DNA of 48,956 nt from Halomonas sp. DQ26W (GCF_003339685.1 NZ_QPKI01000030.1:1-48956), one strand, 5' to 3'. Positions 7,417-17,679 are shown, counted from the stretch's first letter. Notes: a model not told the origin generated them from the letters alone. Made by a program: numbers and translations.

Positions 7417-8900
7417 GCGTCATTTCCCCGCTCGCCACGCGTACCGAATCGACGCTCGATGAACTGGGCCAGCGCCTGCTGGGAGCCGCTGATGTCGGGT
7501 AGTTCGGGGCGAATGACTTCTTTCTTGAGCGCTTCCAGCCGCTCGATCACGGCCTGAACTTCGCTACGCTCGGTGTCATAATAGCCATCTATCAGCGTCA
7601 ACGCCTTGTCGAGACTGGCCTCATAGAGCTCCTGATCTTCCTGTAGCAAGGCCAACTGGGCCTGTTCCAGTATCAGGCGGGAGCTCTGGCGCAGGTAGGA
7701 TTCCTGCTCGGGCGTGACCAGGGTTTCCAGTGCCTCGTCATGATGACGAATGACCACCAGATCCTTGAGCTCCTGGCCGAAGCGCGAGAGCTGATCCTGC
7801 CAGCCACCGGCGGGCGCCTCCTGCATGCCGGAACGGGCCGGGATCTCCTCCAGCTCGCGGGAGAGCGGCAGCTGTGCCAGGCGCTCCTGCTGGGCGTTCA
7901 GCGCCATATAGAGCCCGGAGCGGTCGACCCGCGGCACGCTGTCCAGCACCGACAGCTCCGAGGCTATGGCACGGCGAACGGAGAGCAGCGCCGGGTTGTC
8001 GGCTTCGTTCAGGCGATCGTCGGCGGTACGCAGAAGAGCCGCTGCCCCTTCCACGTCACGCTCCAATTGGAGACGCTGATTGGCCAGGCGCAGCAGGTAG
8101 GCGGCTTCGGCATGTAGCCATTCGCGCTCGTCGGGCTCCTGCTCGCGGGAGAGCTCGTCGAGGACGTGGTCCAGGGCCGAATCGACTTCGTTGCGATAGC
8201 TGGCGAACTCGCTGCGCACCCCCTCAACGGCTTCGACGCTCTCGCTCTCGGCACTATCCAGGCGACTCTCCACACGGCTTTCCAGCTCAGCGAACTGGTC
8301 GGCCGAGGCGGCGGAGCCGGCACGCTCTTCGAGTTCTGCCAGGTGCTGCTGCTGGCTGTCCATACGCTCCCAGGCCTTCCAGGCAAACAGCCCCGCCCCG
8401 ATGCCAAGGAACAGCACCAGCACCAAGGCCAGGGTACCCTTGCCGCCGCCATTGCGGCCACCCGTGGTGGCGCCAGCTGCCGGGGGCGCAGCGCTGCCCA
8501 CTCCGGAAGCAGCCGGCTTGGGCCTGCCATCGCCAGGCTTATCGCTCGGCTTGGGACTCGCCTTACCGGCCGAGACCTTGTCGTCGGCGGGCTTGTCGTC
8601 GGCGGGCTTGTCGTTTGGCTTGTCGTCCGGTTTAACTGCGGACGACGTATCGGTAGGGGCGTTGGTCTCGGCGCTCCCGGCGGGGGGGGCGGCCGGCTGG
8701 TCGACGCCACCCCCAGGCTGCGACGATTTGCCGCGCTTCTTCGAGCGATATTTTTCCGCGGAGCCACCGGCCTTGCCGGTGGCGTCGGCCTTGCCGGTGG
8801 CGTCGGCCTTGCCGGTGGCGTCGGCCTTGCGGCGACTGCCGTCTTGAGCCTCACCGGATGGCGACTTCTGTTCGTCCTGCTCGTTAGTTTGCTTGCTCAT
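7413..8900 (-). CDS. hemX: HemX family protein (uroporphyrinogen-III C-methyltransferase-like)
   Basis: A 495-residue membrane-anchored protein. The first 145 residues are low-complexity and charged, with a repeated ADATGK unit and runs such as NDKPNDKPADDKPADDK. One membrane helix follows (about residues 150-170, LALVLVLFLGIGAGLF), then a coiled coil and the conserved HemX domain (AEAAYLLRLANQRLQLERD and similar). The name 'methyltransferase' is historical; no SAM-binding motif is visible. Six bases separate it from hemD, and its stop overlaps the hemY start. The N-terminal extension is longer and more repetitive than in E. coli HemX. Confidence 0.87.
   Translation of the reverse strand: MSKQTNEQDEQKSPSGEAQDGSRRKADATGKADATGKADATGKAGGSAEKYRSKKRGKSSQPGGGVDQPAAPPAGSAETNAPTDTSSAVKPDDKPNDKPADDKPADDKVSAGKASPKPSDKPGDGRPKPAASGVGSAAPPAAGATTGGRNGGGKGTLALVLVLFLGIGAGLFAWKAWERMDSQQQHLAELEERAGSAASADQFAELESRVESRLDSAESESVEAVEGVRSEFASYRNEVDSALDHVLDELSREQEPDEREWLHAEAAYLLRLANQRLQLERDVEGAAALLRTADDRLNEADNPALLSVRRAIASELSVLDSVPRVDRSGLYMALNAQQERLAQLPLSRELEEIPARSGMQEAPAGGWQDQLSRFGQELKDLVVIRHHDEALETLVTPEQESYLRQSSRLILEQAQLALLQEDQELYEASLDKALTLIDGYYDTERSEVQAVIERLEALKKEVIRPELPDISGSQQALAQFIERRFGTRGERGNDA
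8770..8830. repeat. 18-bp in-frame tandem repeat inside hemX
   Basis: Three complete identical copies of an 18-base unit (8770-8787, 8788-8805, 8806-8823) plus a 7-base partial copy. On the minus strand each unit encodes ADATGK. Perfect identity, including third codon positions, points to recent slippage expansion. Copy-number change would preserve the hemX frame. Confidence 0.9.
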
Positions 8901-8906
8901 CTGTCG

Positions 8907-9704
8907 CTAGCCCTTTTCGAGATCGTCGTGATCGACATCGGCATCCTCCGGTTCGCAGGCTTCTGCCACTGCAGCGGCTAATGCAGCCGGCGTGGCACCC
9001 GATGCCACCACAGGTGTGCAAAACCCCAAGTCGTCAGCCAGTGTAGCTAAACGGCGACTGGACACGATTAGCGGTTGGTTCAAGGTAGTCTCGGAACACC
9101 ATCTTGCCAGATGTTCCAGCAATTCTCCGCTACTGACCACCAGGGCGAGAAAATCGCCCTTGGCGAGCCTGGCCTGCATGGCTGTAGATGGGGGGAGGAG
9201 ACGGCGCCGATAGAGGGAGAAGCGGGTCACGCGACCGCCACGGGCTGACAGGGTATCGGCCAGCAGGGTACGCCCCCCCTCGCCGGCCACCAACAGAATT
9301 CGCTGGCCCTCGAGATCACGCAGCGATGCCAGCTGCAGCAGCGCTTCACTGGTGTCCTCGCCGGCCTGCACCGGCGGCACGTGCACCCGCACACCTAGCC
9401 GGTCATGCAGCGTTTCTGCCGTAGCCGCCCCCACTGCATACCAAGTCGCTCCCTGCGGAAGTGCGGGCCAGTAGCGATCGAGCGCCTCGCAGAGACAGTC
9501 TGCGGCAAAGGGGCTAACTACCATGACCTTGTGGAAATGGTCAAAATCGAGCCAGGCACTGCGCAGCACCGGGGTTTCCGGCACGGGCTCCAGAGACATC
9601 ACATCGAGGTTGGCCACCGGCAGGCCGATGCCCTCGATGGCTGCGGCCAGGGCGCGGGAGCGCTCGCCCGGGCGGCAGATCAATACCGGCCGAGTGGCAG
9701 GCAT
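8907..9704 (-). CDS. hemD: Uroporphyrinogen-III synthase
   Basis: A 265-residue cytosolic enzyme that cyclises hydroxymethylbilane to uroporphyrinogen III with inversion of ring D, the branch point to heme, siroheme and cobalamin. The family is weakly conserved in sequence. Support comes from the N-terminal LICRPGERSRALAAAIEG, the central MVVSPFAADCL and YAVGAATAETL segments, the LVVSSGELLEHL motif and the position directly after hemC. Its ATG overlaps the hemC stop by one base (TGATG), so translation is likely coupled. Confidence 0.9.
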   Translation of the reverse strand: MPATRPVLICRPGERSRALAAAIEGIGLPVANLDVMSLEPVPETPVLRSAWLDFDHFHKVMVVSPFAADCLCEALDRYWPALPQGATWYAVGAATAETLHDRLGVRVHVPPVQAGEDTSEALLQLASLRDLEGQRILLVAGEGGRTLLADTLSARGGRVTRFSLYRRRLLPPSTAMQARLAKGDFLALVVSSGELLEHLARWCSETTLNQPLIVSSRRLATLADDLGFCTPVVASGATPAALAAAVAEACEPEDADVDHDDLEKG

Positions 9705-10642
9705 CAGCCGCCGTACACCTTCGCCAGGATCTCGCCAGCGCCCTGATCCAGCAGCTCTTCGGCTACCCGGATGCCCAGCGCCTCGGGCTCGTGAATGGAC
9801 CCGCGGCCTTCAGCACGCAGCACCTCGGTCCCCTCGGGGTTACCCACCAGCGCACGCAGCCAAAGGGTTTCACCGTCGTTCTCGAAGGCGGCGTAGCCGC
9901 CGATCGGGACCTGACAGCCCCCTTCCAGGCGCGTGTTCATGGCACGTTCGGCGCGTACCCGGGTCGCCGTGATGGGATCGTCCAGCGGGGCCAGCAGGCT
10001 GACCAGTTCGGGGTCGTGGATGCGACACTCGATGCCCAGTGCGCCCTGCCCACAGGCGGGCAGACACACTCCCGGCGGAAGCTCCTGGGTGATGCGCGCC
10101 TCGAGACCCAGTCGCTTGAGCCCCGATGTCGCCAGCAGGATGGCATCGAACTCGCCGGCATCGAGCTTGCCCAGGCGGGTCTGAACGTTGCCGCGCAGGT
10201 TGAGAATTTCCAGGTCGGGGCGCGCCTCACGCATCTGCAGGCCGCGACGCAGACTGGCGGTGCCGATACGCGCGCCCTGAGGCAGCTCGTCCAGCGAGGC
10301 GTAGTGGTTGGAGACGAAGGCGTCGGTGGGCTCGGCTCCGGCCAGGATCACCGATAGCCCGAGTCCCTCCGGAAAGTGCATGGGCACGTCCTTCATCGAA
10401 TGCACGGCGATATCGGCCCGACCATCGAGCAACGCCTCTTCCAACTCCTTGACGAATAGCCCCTTGCCGCCGATCTTGGCCAGCGGCGTGTCGAGGATCT
10501 TGTCGCCGCGGGTCGACATCGCCACCAGCTCCACCTCCAACCCTGGATGCTGGGCCATGAGCAGGTCGCGAATGTGTTCGGCCTGCCACATGGCCAGTTG
10601 GCTCTTGCGGGTCGCAATGCGCAGCGTATTAATGGATCGCAC
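9704..10642 (-). CDS. hemC: Hydroxymethylbilane synthase (porphobilinogen deaminase)
   Basis: A 312-residue enzyme that polymerises four porphobilinogens into hydroxymethylbilane using a covalently bound dipyrromethane cofactor. The cofactor Cys243 is in [10 protein letters not shown], and the catalytic Asp85 is in HSMKDVP. Arg-rich substrate-binding segments ([22 protein letters not shown]) are intact. I chose the GTG at 10642-10640 because GGAG lies six bases ahead and the length then fits the family (about 313); an open frame extends 34 codons further but without similarity. First gene of hemCDXY, divergent from argH across about 250 bases. Confidence 0.95.
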   Translation of the reverse strand: MRSINTLRIATRKSQLAMWQAEHIRDLLMAQHPGLEVELVAMSTRGDKILDTPLAKIGGKGLFVKELEEALLDGRADIAVHSMKDVPMHFPEGLGLSVILAGAEPTDAFVSNHYASLDELPQGARIGTASLRRGLQMREARPDLEILNLRGNVQTRLGKLDAGEFDAILLATSGLKRLGLEARITQELPPGVCLPACGQGALGIECRIHDPELVSLLAPLDDPITATRVRAERAMNTRLEGGCQVPIGGYAAFENDGETLWLRALVGNPEGTEVLRAEGRGSIHEPEALGIRVAEELLDQGAGEILAKVYGG

Positions 10643-10819
10643 GTGGTTCTCCCCATGCAGCGGGCCCGAGAGGGCCTTGTTCTGCTGTTGGCGCCGCAAA
10701 ATAGTCGCGGCCAATGATAGTCTCTGTCTCTCATCATAAAGCACCTGGCGAGACAGGAAAAACTGACGTGATGTCGGGCAGCCCCACTATTTGGCGCCCC
10801 TCGCCACTTTCGCCGACTC

Positions 10820-10828
10820 TGGTACACT
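10820..10828 (+). promoter_or_regulatory. Extended -10 element, candidate argH promoter
   Basis: TGGTACACT (10820-10828) is an extended -10 of the TGnTAnnnT type, which can work with a weak -35. Transcription would start near 10835 and leave a leader of about 60-70 bases before argH. The remaining hemC-argH gap shows no gene. Confidence 0.4.
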
Positions 10829-10895
10829 GCAAAACCATGATCCGGGGCCGCTGCGCGCAGCCCCCTCCGTGAATACATAGCATGCACCACGCAGG

Positions 10896-12344
10896 ATGCC
10901 CACGCCGATGAGCCTTAGTTCCACAACCCCCGGGACCAACCAGTCCTGGGGCGGTCGCTTCAGCGAACCCACCGACGCCTTCGTCGAACGCTTCACCGCT
11001 TCGGTCACTTTCGACCAGCGCCTTGCCCTGCAGGACATCCAGGGCTCCGTCGCCCATGCCACCATGCTGGCCCAGGTTGGCGTGTTGACCGACCAAGAGC
11101 GCGACGCCATCGTCACTGGCCTTGCCGAGATCCGTGGTGAAATCGAGCGCGGTGAGTTCCAGTGGTCGGTGAAGCTCGAGGACGTGCACATGAACATCGA
11201 GGCGCGACTCACCGAGAAGATCGGCATCACCGGCAAGAAGCTGCACACGGGCCGCTCACGCAACGACCAGGTGGCCACCGACATCCGCCTGTTCCTGCGC
11301 GACGAGATCGATGTGGTGGAGGCAGAGCTGATCCGGCTGCGCGAGGGCCTGATCGCACTCGCCGACCGCGAGGCAGACACCATAATGCCCGGCTTCACCC
11401 ACCTGCAGACCGCCCAGCCGGTGACTTTCGGTCATCACCTGCTGGCCTGGCAGGAGATGCTGGCCCGCGACCACGAGCGGCTGCTTGACTGTCGCAAGCG
11501 CGTCAACGTGTTACCACTGGGCGCCGCGGCGCTGGCCGGCACCACCTACCCCATTGATCGTCACGTCACCGCCGAGCTGTTGGGCTTCGAGCGCCCCGCC
11601 GAGAATTCGCTGGATGCCGTGAGCGACCGCGACTTCGCCATCGAATTCACCGCCTTCGCCAGTATCCTGCTGATGCATCTCTCGCGCATGAGCGAGGAAC
11701 TGGTGCTGTGGACCAGTGCCCAATTCGACTTCATCGACCTGCCCGACCGCTTCTGCACCGGCAGCTCGATCATGCCGCAGAAGAAGAATCCTGACGTGCC
11801 CGAGCTGGTACGCGGCAAGACCGGGCGCGTATATGGCCACCTGATCGGCCTGCTGACGCTGATGAAGTCCCAGCCGCTGGCCTACAACAAGGACAACCAG
11901 GAGGACAAGGAGCCGCTGTTCGATACCCTCGACACGGTGCGTGACTGCCTCAAGGCCTTCGCCGACATGACGCCGGCTATCACACCGCGCAAGGCGAGCA
12001 TGTATGAAGCCGCACGCCGCGGCTTCTCCACCGCCACGGACCTGGCCGACTACCTGGTACGTCGCGGCGTGGCCTTCCGCGACGCCCACGAGATCGTCGG
12101 CCAATCGGTGGCCTTCGGCCTGCGTGAAGGGCGGGATCTGTCCGAGATGAGCCTCGACGAGCTGCGCCAGTACTCCGACATGATCGACGAGGACGTGTTC
12201 GAGGTACTGACCCTGGAGGGCTCGGTGGCGGCGCGTAATCATATCGGCGGCACCGCGCCCGACCAGGTGCGCGCCGCCGCCCAGCGTGCCCAGGATGCCC
12301 TGGCCGCACTCTGCTCCCACGGCCGCCAGGTCAGCCGGGCATGA
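10896..12344 (+). CDS. argH: Argininosuccinate lyase
   Basis: A 482-residue cytosolic enzyme that splits argininosuccinate into arginine and fumarate, the last step of arginine synthesis. The fumarase/aspartase-superfamily signature [12 protein letters not shown] lies near residue 290 with the catalytic Ser. [13 protein letters not shown] and the TxxH-type segment [16 protein letters not shown] are also present. Two starts are possible, ATG 10896 and ATG 10908; the AGGA just before 10896 fits the second better, which would give 478 residues starting MSLSSTT. The stop overlaps the lptM start (ATGA), linking it to the lysine/cell-wall genes downstream. Confidence 0.95.
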   Translation: MPTPMSLSSTTPGTNQSWGGRFSEPTDAFVERFTASVTFDQRLALQDIQGSVAHATMLAQVGVLTDQERDAIVTGLAEIRGEIERGEFQWSVKLEDVHMNIEARLTEKIGITGKKLHTGRSRNDQVATDIRLFLRDEIDVVEAELIRLREGLIALADREADTIMPGFTHLQTAQPVTFGHHLLAWQEMLARDHERLLDCRKRVNVLPLGAAALAGTTYPIDRHVTAELLGFERPAENSLDAVSDRDFAIEFTAFASILLMHLSRMSEELVLWTSAQFDFIDLPDRFCTGSSIMPQKKNPDVPELVRGKTGRVYGHLIGLLTLMKSQPLAYNKDNQEDKEPLFDTLDTVRDCLKAFADMTPAITPRKASMYEAARRGFSTATDLADYLVRRGVAFRDAHEIVGQSVAFGLREGRDLSEMSLDELRQYSDMIDEDVFEVLTLEGSVAARNHIGGTAPDQVRAAAQRAQDALAALCSHGRQVSRA

Positions 12345-12505
12345 AGCGCCAACCGACCCTGGCTGTGCTGATGCTTGCCACGCTGATGCTGCTGGCCGGC
12401 TGCGGCCAGAAAGGGCCGCTCTACCAGCCGGACGACGAGCAGGCCGCCGAGCGCTACGGCAGCCCCGCCTCCTCCGTTGAGGCCAACTCCGAAGACGAGA
12501 GCTGA
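12341..12505 (+). CDS. lptM: LptM (YifL)-type small lipoprotein
   Basis: A 54-residue lipoprotein. A short basic N-terminus and hydrophobic helix lead to the lipobox LLAGC, with the lipid-bearing Cys21. The mature protein opens [10 protein letters not shown], the hallmark of LptM/YifL, which is known in E. coli to help maturation of the LptD/LptE outer-membrane LPS translocon. It sits between argH and lysA, with a four-base overlap upstream and two bases before the lysA ATG; the yifL-dapF neighbourhood is also seen in E. coli. The rest of the mature chain is acidic and low-complexity. Confidence 0.88.
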   Translation: MKRQPTLAVLMLATLMLLAGCGQKGPLYQPDDEQAAERYGSPASSVEANSEDES

Positions 12506-12507
12506 AC

Positions 12508-13791
12508 ATGGACCACTTCGAATACCGCGACGGCGTGCTCTACGGAGAGGAGGTCCCGCTGTCGCGGGTGGCCGACGAGGTCGGCACCCCCTGCTATATT
12601 TACTCCAAGGCAACTCTGGCCAGACACTTCCGTGCTTACACCGAAGCGCTGGGCAGCCACCCGCACCTGATCTGCTATGCGGTGAAGGCCAATGCCAACC
12701 TGGCGGTGCTGGACCTGCTGGCCCGCCTCGGCGCGGGCTTCGACATCGTCTCCGTGGGCGAACTGGAGCGAGTGCTGGCGGCGGGCGGCGATCCGGCCAA
12801 GGTGGTCTTCTCCGGCGTGGCCAAGCAGGAAGCCGAGATGGCTCGCGCGCTGGACGTGGGCATCAAGTGCTTCAACGTGGAGTCACGGCCGGAACTCGAG
12901 CGTCTCAGCGCCGTGGCCGAACGGCTGGGCAAGGTGGCTCCGGTGTCGCTGCGGGTCAACCCGGACGTCGACGCCGGCACCCACCCCTATATCTCCACCG
13001 GCCTGAAGGGCAACAAGTTCGGTATCCCAGTGGAGGAGGCGCTCTCAGTCTACGAACTGGCCAGCACCCTGCCCGGCATCAAGATCGTCGGCTTGGACTG
13101 TCATATCGGCTCACAGCTTACCGAGCTCGCCCCCTTTCTCGACGCCCTGGACCGACTGCTGCTGCTGCTGGAGCGCCTGCGCGAGCGTGGCATCACGGTG
13201 GAACACCTCGACCTGGGTGGCGGCCTGGGCGTGCCCTACCGTGACGAGCGCCCGCCCCAGCCCTTCGATTACGCAACCTCGCTACTGGAGCGCCTGGCAC
13301 AGTGGCCCCATGGCGCAAACCTGACCCTGCTGTTCGAGCCGGGCCGCTCGATCGCTGCCAATGCCGGCGTGCTGCTGACCCGGGTGGAGTACCTCAAGCA
13401 CGGCGAGACCAAGAACTTCGCCATCATCGATGCCGGCATGAACGACCTGATTCGCCCATCCCTTTATCAGGCGTGGCAGGCGATCATGTCGGTGGACACG
13501 CGTCACCGCCGGAACAGCGCGCTCTACGACGTGGTGGGCCCGGTGTGCGAGACCAGCGACTTCCTGGGCAAGGATCGCGAGCTTGCCATCGCCGCGGGTG
13601 ACCTGCTGGCGGTACGCTCGGCCGGCGCCTACGGCTTCACCATGGCATCGAACTACAACAGCCGACCACGCCCCGCCGAGGTCATGGTGGACAACGAGCG
13701 CTACCACATTGTGCGCCGACGCGAGTCGATCGAGGACCTGTGGGCCGGCGAGTCGCTGCTGCCCGACGCCGCACCCGAGGAGACACGCTGA
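12508..13791 (+). CDS. lysA: Diaminopimelate decarboxylase
   Basis: A 427-residue PLP enzyme that decarboxylates meso-diaminopimelate to L-lysine. The PLP-binding Lys60 is in CYAVKANAN. The glycine-rich phosphate-binding turn is [10 protein letters not shown], followed by [12 protein letters not shown] and [16 protein letters not shown], the latter with the second-subunit catalytic Cys. [20 protein letters not shown] ends the fold. Its stop overlaps the dapF start by one base (TGATG), so the last common precursor (made by DapF) and its decarboxylation are encoded together. Confidence 0.96.
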   Translation: MDHFEYRDGVLYGEEVPLSRVADEVGTPCYIYSKATLARHFRAYTEALGSHPHLICYAVKANANLAVLDLLARLGAGFDIVSVGELERVLAAGGDPAKVVFSGVAKQEAEMARALDVGIKCFNVESRPELERLSAVAERLGKVAPVSLRVNPDVDAGTHPYISTGLKGNKFGIPVEEALSVYELASTLPGIKIVGLDCHIGSQLTELAPFLDALDRLLLLLERLRERGITVEHLDLGGGLGVPYRDERPPQPFDYATSLLERLAQWPHGANLTLLFEPGRSIAANAGVLLTRVEYLKHGETKNFAIIDAGMNDLIRPSLYQAWQAIMSVDTRHRRNSALYDVVGPVCETSDFLGKDRELAIAAGDLLAVRSAGAYGFTMASNYNSRPRPAEVMVDNERYHIVRRRESIEDLWAGESLLPDAAPEETR

Positions 13792-14624
13792 TGCTGCTCC
13801 ACTTCACCAAGATGCATGGGCTTGGCAACGACTTCATGGTCATCGACCTGGTCACCCAGCGCGCCCGGCTGCGGGACGAGCAGGTTCGACAGTTGGCCGA
13901 TCGCCGTTTCGGCATCGGCTTCGACCAGCTGCTGGTGGTCGAGCCGCCGCGGGACCCGGACATGGATTTCCGCTACCGCATCTTCAATGCCGACGGCAGT
14001 GAAGTGGAGAACTGCGGCAACGGGGCGCGCTGCTTCGCCCGCTTCGTGCGTGACCAGCGCCTGACCCACAAGCACGAGATCCATGTGGAGACCGCCGGCG
14101 GCCCCCTGACCCTGCTGGTCGAGGACGACGGCCAGGTGACGGTGGACATGGGCGTCCCGCGCTTCGCCCCCCAGGCGCTGCCCTTCGAGGCCGACGGGGA
14201 CCTGCTGCGTCATGAGCTGGAGGTGGACGGTGAACGCGTCGAGGTGGGCGCGGTCTCCATGGGCAACCCTCATGTGGTACTGCGGGTCGACGACGTCGAG
14301 CGGGCGCCCGTCGAGCGCCTCGGACCCGCCATCGAACATCACCCGCGCTTTCCACGCCGGGTCAATGTAGGCTTCATGGAAGTCGTGTCGCCCCACGAGA
14401 TTCGTCTCAGGGTTCATGAGCGCGGTAGCGGGGAGACGCTGGCCTGCGGCACCGGCGCCTGCGCCGCGGTGGCCTGTGGCATTCGGCAAGGGCTGCTGGA
14501 GAGCCCGGTCACCGTGCACCTGCGTGGCGGCGACCTGCGTATCGAGTGGCCCGTCGAGGAGGCCCCGCTGCGCATGACCGGCCCCGCCGAGAGCGTCTTC
14601 GACGGGCGCGTCGCCCTGGCTTGA
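13791..14624 (+). CDS. dapF: Diaminopimelate epimerase
   Basis: A 277-residue PLP-independent epimerase converting LL- to meso-diaminopimelate, needed for lysine and peptidoglycan. The two catalytic cysteines are Cys75 (in [10 protein letters not shown]) and Cys219 (in [11 protein letters not shown]). The N-terminal MHGLGNDF and the VSMGNPHVV segment are intact. The ATG at 13791 overlaps the lysA stop and starts the conserved N-terminus; the open frame continues 17 codons upstream inside lysA, which I ignore. Length matches the family (about 275). Confidence 0.96.
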   Translation: MLLHFTKMHGLGNDFMVIDLVTQRARLRDEQVRQLADRRFGIGFDQLLVVEPPRDPDMDFRYRIFNADGSEVENCGNGARCFARFVRDQRLTHKHEIHVETAGGPLTLLVEDDGQVTVDMGVPRFAPQALPFEADGDLLRHELEVDGERVEVGAVSMGNPHVVLRVDDVERAPVERLGPAIEHHPRFPRRVNVGFMEVVSPHEIRLRVHERGSGETLACGTGACAAVACGIRQGLLESPVTVHLRGGDLRIEWPVEEAPLRMTGPAESVFDGRVALA

Positions 14625-14660
14625 GCCGCCTGAAGCCCATCAATTCGAAGGAGCACCTGC

Positions 14661-15380
14661 ATGACCCGAGTCGCCCCCGAACCGCGCAAGACCCTGGATC
14701 CTGATCGGGTAGCAGAATGGCTGGCACGCCATCCGGACTTCTTCGTCGGCCGCGAGGGGCTACTCCAGCAGCTTAAGGTGCCGCACCCCGAGGCCCAGGG
14801 CACCACCTCGCTGCTGGAACGCCTGGTCTACGATCTGCGGCGGCGTGCCGAGCAGGCCGAATGGCGCCTGGAGCAACTGCTGGAGTCGGCGCGCCACAAC
14901 GAGTCCCAGTTCCGCCGCACCCGCGAACTGGTGCTGGCGCTGCTGGAAGCCGAGGATGCCGACGCCCTGGGCCAGGCCCTCTCCACCCAGATGGCCGAAC
15001 GCTTTCAGATTCAAGCGGTGGCGCTGTGGTGTCCCGCGGAACTCACCGACCATGAGCCGATGCCGCCCCAGGCTCCGCGCCAGATTCTCGACGATCATGC
15101 CGGCGTTCGCCTGGCCGCCCTGCTCGACGGCCGCGCCAGCCGTTGCACGCGGTTGACGCAGACCGACTGGAGCCGACTGCTGCCCCATGCCCCGGCGCCC
15201 CGTCAGGCCGGCTCCTGCGCACTGGCGCGCCTGACCCTGGGGGAGCCGATGGGCTATCTGGTACTGGCCAGCCCCGACCCGGACCACTTCCGCGCCAGCA
15301 TGGATACGCTATTCACCGAGTACCTCGGCGACGTGCTGGCACGGCTGCTGATGCGCCTGAGCCCTTCGCCCCATGGCTGA
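14661..15380 (+). CDS. DUF484 family protein (YigA-like)
   Basis: A 239-residue cytosolic protein of the DUF484 family, found between dapF and xerC in many gammaproteobacteria. The N-terminal signature VAEWLARHPDFFVGREGLL is clear, followed by a coiled-coil stretch (residues 50-85, Arg/Glu-rich) and a GAF-like C-terminal domain. The function is unknown; the fold suggests ligand or nucleotide sensing. It has a strong AAGGAG ribosome-binding site, and its end overlaps the xerC start by eight bases. Confidence 0.88.
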   Translation: MTRVAPEPRKTLDPDRVAEWLARHPDFFVGREGLLQQLKVPHPEAQGTTSLLERLVYDLRRRAEQAEWRLEQLLESARHNESQFRRTRELVLALLEAEDADALGQALSTQMAERFQIQAVALWCPAELTDHEPMPPQAPRQILDDHAGVRLAALLDGRASRCTRLTQTDWSRLLPHAPAPRQAGSCALARLTLGEPMGYLVLASPDPDHFRASMDTLFTEYLGDVLARLLMRLSPSPHG

Positions 15381-16287
15381 CAACGCCCTGCGCCGCCAGC
15401 TCGACGCGTGCCTGGGCGAACTGGCGCGCACCGCGAGCCCCGCCACCGTCAAGGCGTATCGCCAGGACCTGGCGGCCCTGGCCGCCTTCCTGGACACCCA
15501 CGGCATCGACGACGGGGCCGAACTGAAGGTCGGCATAATCCGCCGCTTCCTGGGGGCCGAACGTGGCCGTGGGCTGGCGCCACGCAGCCTGGCGCGACGC
15601 CGTGCGGCCGCCTCCCACTTCGCCAACTTCCTGCGCCACGCCGGCCTGCTGGGCCACAACCCGGTCGAACTGGTGCCAACACCGCGCCAGCCCGGTCACC
15701 TGCCCAAGCCATTGGACGTGGACCAGTTGGCCCACCTGCTCGACACCCCCCACGACGGCTCTCCGCTGGCGACCCGCGACCAGGCGATGCTGGAGTTGTT
15801 CTACTCCAGCGGGCTGCGCCTGGCCGAGCTGGCCGGACTCGACCTGAGCGACCTGGAGCCGCGCCGGGTCCGGGTGATGGGCAAGGGCAGCAAGCCGCGT
15901 CAGGTGCCGGTAGGCAGCAGTGCCAGGCAGGCGCTCGAACGCTGGATGAGCTTGCGCCCCGCGCTGGCGGCACCCGGAGAAGCGGCGCTGTTCGTCGGCT
16001 CGCGGGGAGCCCGGCTGGGTCATCGTGCCATCCAGAAGCGCCTGGCCGAACTGGCCCGGCGCCGCGGCCTGCCGGAGCACCTTCACCCGCACCGGTTACG
16101 CCACTCCTTCGCCAGCCACTTGCTCGAATCGAGCCAGGACCTGCGCGCCGTTCAGGAGCTGCTGGGGCATGCCAACCTCTCCACGACCCAGGTCTACACC
16201 AAACTCGACTGGCAGCACCTGGCCGCCACCTACGACGCGGCCCACCCCCGCGCCCGCCGACGCCCCGCCGACCGGCCCGGGGAGTGA
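15373..16287 (+). CDS. xerC: Tyrosine recombinase XerC
   Basis: A 304-residue site-specific recombinase that works with XerD at dif to resolve chromosome dimers. The N-terminal SAM-like DNA-binding domain (about residues 1-105) precedes the catalytic domain. The catalytic set is visible: Arg in SSGLRLAEL, Lys in GKGSKPRQVP, HxxR in HPHRLRHSFASH, His in LLGHANLSTTQ and nucleophile Tyr275 in TQVYTKLD. The position after dapF and DUF484 is the conserved chromosomal xerC site, so this is the housekeeping recombinase and not a phage or integron integrase. Confidence 0.95.
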   Translation: MADNALRRQLDACLGELARTASPATVKAYRQDLAALAAFLDTHGIDDGAELKVGIIRRFLGAERGRGLAPRSLARRRAAASHFANFLRHAGLLGHNPVELVPTPRQPGHLPKPLDVDQLAHLLDTPHDGSPLATRDQAMLELFYSSGLRLAELAGLDLSDLEPRRVRVMGKGSKPRQVPVGSSARQALERWMSLRPALAAPGEAALFVGSRGARLGHRAIQKRLAELARRRGLPEHLHPHRLRHSFASHLLESSQDLRAVQELLGHANLSTTQVYTKLDWQHLAATYDAAHPRARRRPADRPGE

Positions 16288-16292
16288 CCATC

Positions 16293-17054
16293 ATGTGCGC
16301 AGCAATCCGACTCCAGGCCCTGACCTTCGACCTCGACGATACCTTGTGGGACAACCATCAGGTGATGGTCGAGACCGAGACCGGACACTACGCCTGGCTC
16401 GACGAGACGCTGGAGGTGTGGCAACGCAACCGCGGCCGGGCGCCAGTACGGCGATTCGCCGAGCGTTTTCCGCTGAAAGCCTTCTTGGACCGACGCCGGG
16501 AGCTGGCCGCTGCCTACCCGCTGCGCCGAGGGGATTTCACCTGGCTGCGTGAACAGGCCCTGCAGTGGCTGCTGCAAGATTATGGGCTGGACGGTGACGA
16601 CGCCCGGTCGTGGGCCAGTGCAGCCATGGATCGCTTCATGCTGCTGCGCCATCAGGTCACGCCACATCCGGAAGTTGAATCGCTGCTGTCGATGCTCGGC
16701 CAGCACTATCGGCTCGCCAGCATCACCAACGGCAACGTGGACATACGTCGACTACCACTCGGCCGCCACTTTCCGGTGGCCATCGCCGCGGGAGAGCTGC
16801 TCGCCCCCAAGCCAGATCCACGCCCCTTCCTGGCCGCCCTGGCTCGGCTCGGCGCATCACCCGCCCGAACCCTCCATGTGGGCGACTCCTGGCGAGAGGA
16901 CGTCGAACCGGCTCGCCGCCTGGGCATGCAGGTTGCCTGGATTTCACCACATATCGATGACACGCCCCTGCCAGCCGGCATCCACCGGCTGGACCACGTG
17001 AGGGAGTTGCCCGAACTGCTGCGTTCGCTGGTCGGGCCGAGGCAAGGCTGTTAA
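16293..17054 (+). CDS. yigB: HAD-superfamily hydrolase, YigB-like
   Basis: A 253-residue phosphatase of the haloacid dehalogenase superfamily. Motif I is TFDLDDTLWD (nucleophile Asp13, acid/base Asp15), motif II SITNGN, motif III Lys in APKPDPRPF and motif IV HVGDSWREDV. An alpha-helical cap lies between motifs I and II. In E. coli yigB also follows xerC and encodes a phosphatase acting on 5-amino-6-(5-phosphoribitylamino)uracil (riboflavin pathway) and FMN; that role is inferred from position and family. I chose the ATG at 16293 with GGAG eight bases ahead; an in-frame GTG lies three codons upstream. Confidence 0.87.
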   Translation: MCAAIRLQALTFDLDDTLWDNHQVMVETETGHYAWLDETLEVWQRNRGRAPVRRFAERFPLKAFLDRRRELAAAYPLRRGDFTWLREQALQWLLQDYGLDGDDARSWASAAMDRFMLLRHQVTPHPEVESLLSMLGQHYRLASITNGNVDIRRLPLGRHFPVAIAAGELLAPKPDPRPFLAALARLGASPARTLHVGDSWREDVEPARRLGMQVAWISPHIDDTPLPAGIHRLDHVRELPELLRSLVGPRQGC

Positions 17055-17067
17055 CGTACCGTGACGA

Positions 17068-17679
17068 CTATTCGGGACCGGACAACCAGCCGTCGAGTCG
17101 CCGGCTGGCCTCGTCGACGCCTTCGCGCTTGAGCGAGGAGAAGAGCTGGAGGCTCACCAGGTCCTCCCACTCGCGAAGGCGGGTTCGCACCTGCTGAAGC
17201 GCGCTCTTGGCGGCACCGGACTTCAGCTTGTCCGACTTGGTCAGCAGGATATGTACCGGCATCTCCTGTTCATCGGCCCAGCCCAGCAGAGTCTGGTCGA
17301 ACTCGGTGAGCGGATGGCGTACGTCCATGACCAGCACAACGCCCTTGAGCGACCGACGCGCGCGCAGGTACTCCGCCAGGTGGCGCTGCCACTCGCGCTT
17401 GACCTCCTCGGGCACCTTGGCATAGCCGTAGCCGGGCAGGTCGACCAGCCGTCGCGTGGTGTCGTCGCCCAGCGAGAAGAGATTGATCAGCTGCGTGCGC
17501 CCCGGGGTACGCGAGGTTCGCGCCAGGGACTTCTGCTGTGTCAGGGTATTGATGGCGCTGGACTTTCCCGCATTGGAGCGCCCGGCAAACGCGACCTCGG
17601 CCCCTTCGTCTGGCGGGCACTGGGCGAGAGTCGGCGCACTGGTCATGAAGCGTGCAGTCTGGTAGTTGAATTGGGCCAT
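17068..17679 (-). CDS. engB: Ribosome-biogenesis GTPase EngB/YihA
   Basis: A 203-residue essential-type GTPase for large-subunit ribosome assembly. G motifs are visible: P-loop GRSNAGKS (33-40), switch region TSRTPGRTQ near 55-63, DLPGYGYA (80-87), and TKSD (147-150). I start at ATG 17679, which gives the standard [11 protein letters not shown] opening; the open frame extends 20 codons further upstream with no family similarity. It is convergent with yigB (13-base gap) and divergent from the cytochrome c4 gene. Confidence 0.95.
   Translation of the reverse strand: MAQFNYQTARFMTSAPTLAQCPPDEGAEVAFAGRSNAGKSSAINTLTQQKSLARTSRTPGRTQLINLFSLGDDTTRRLVDLPGYGYAKVPEEVKREWQRHLAEYLRARRSLKGVVLVMDVRHPLTEFDQTLLGWADEQEMPVHILLTKSDKLKSGAAKSALQQVRTRLREWEDLVSLQLFSSLKREGVDEASRRLDGWLSGPE

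Noticed and set aside
15373..16287. Integrase marking an integrative element
   Set aside because: The tyrosine recombinase sits in the conserved dapF-DUF484-xerC-yigB order and matches XerC; there is no cargo, att repeat or tRNA nearby.
15408..17054. Single 548-residue protein covering xerC and yigB
   Set aside because: Its first 295 codons are a shadow of xerC; the HAD protein starts at ATG 16293.
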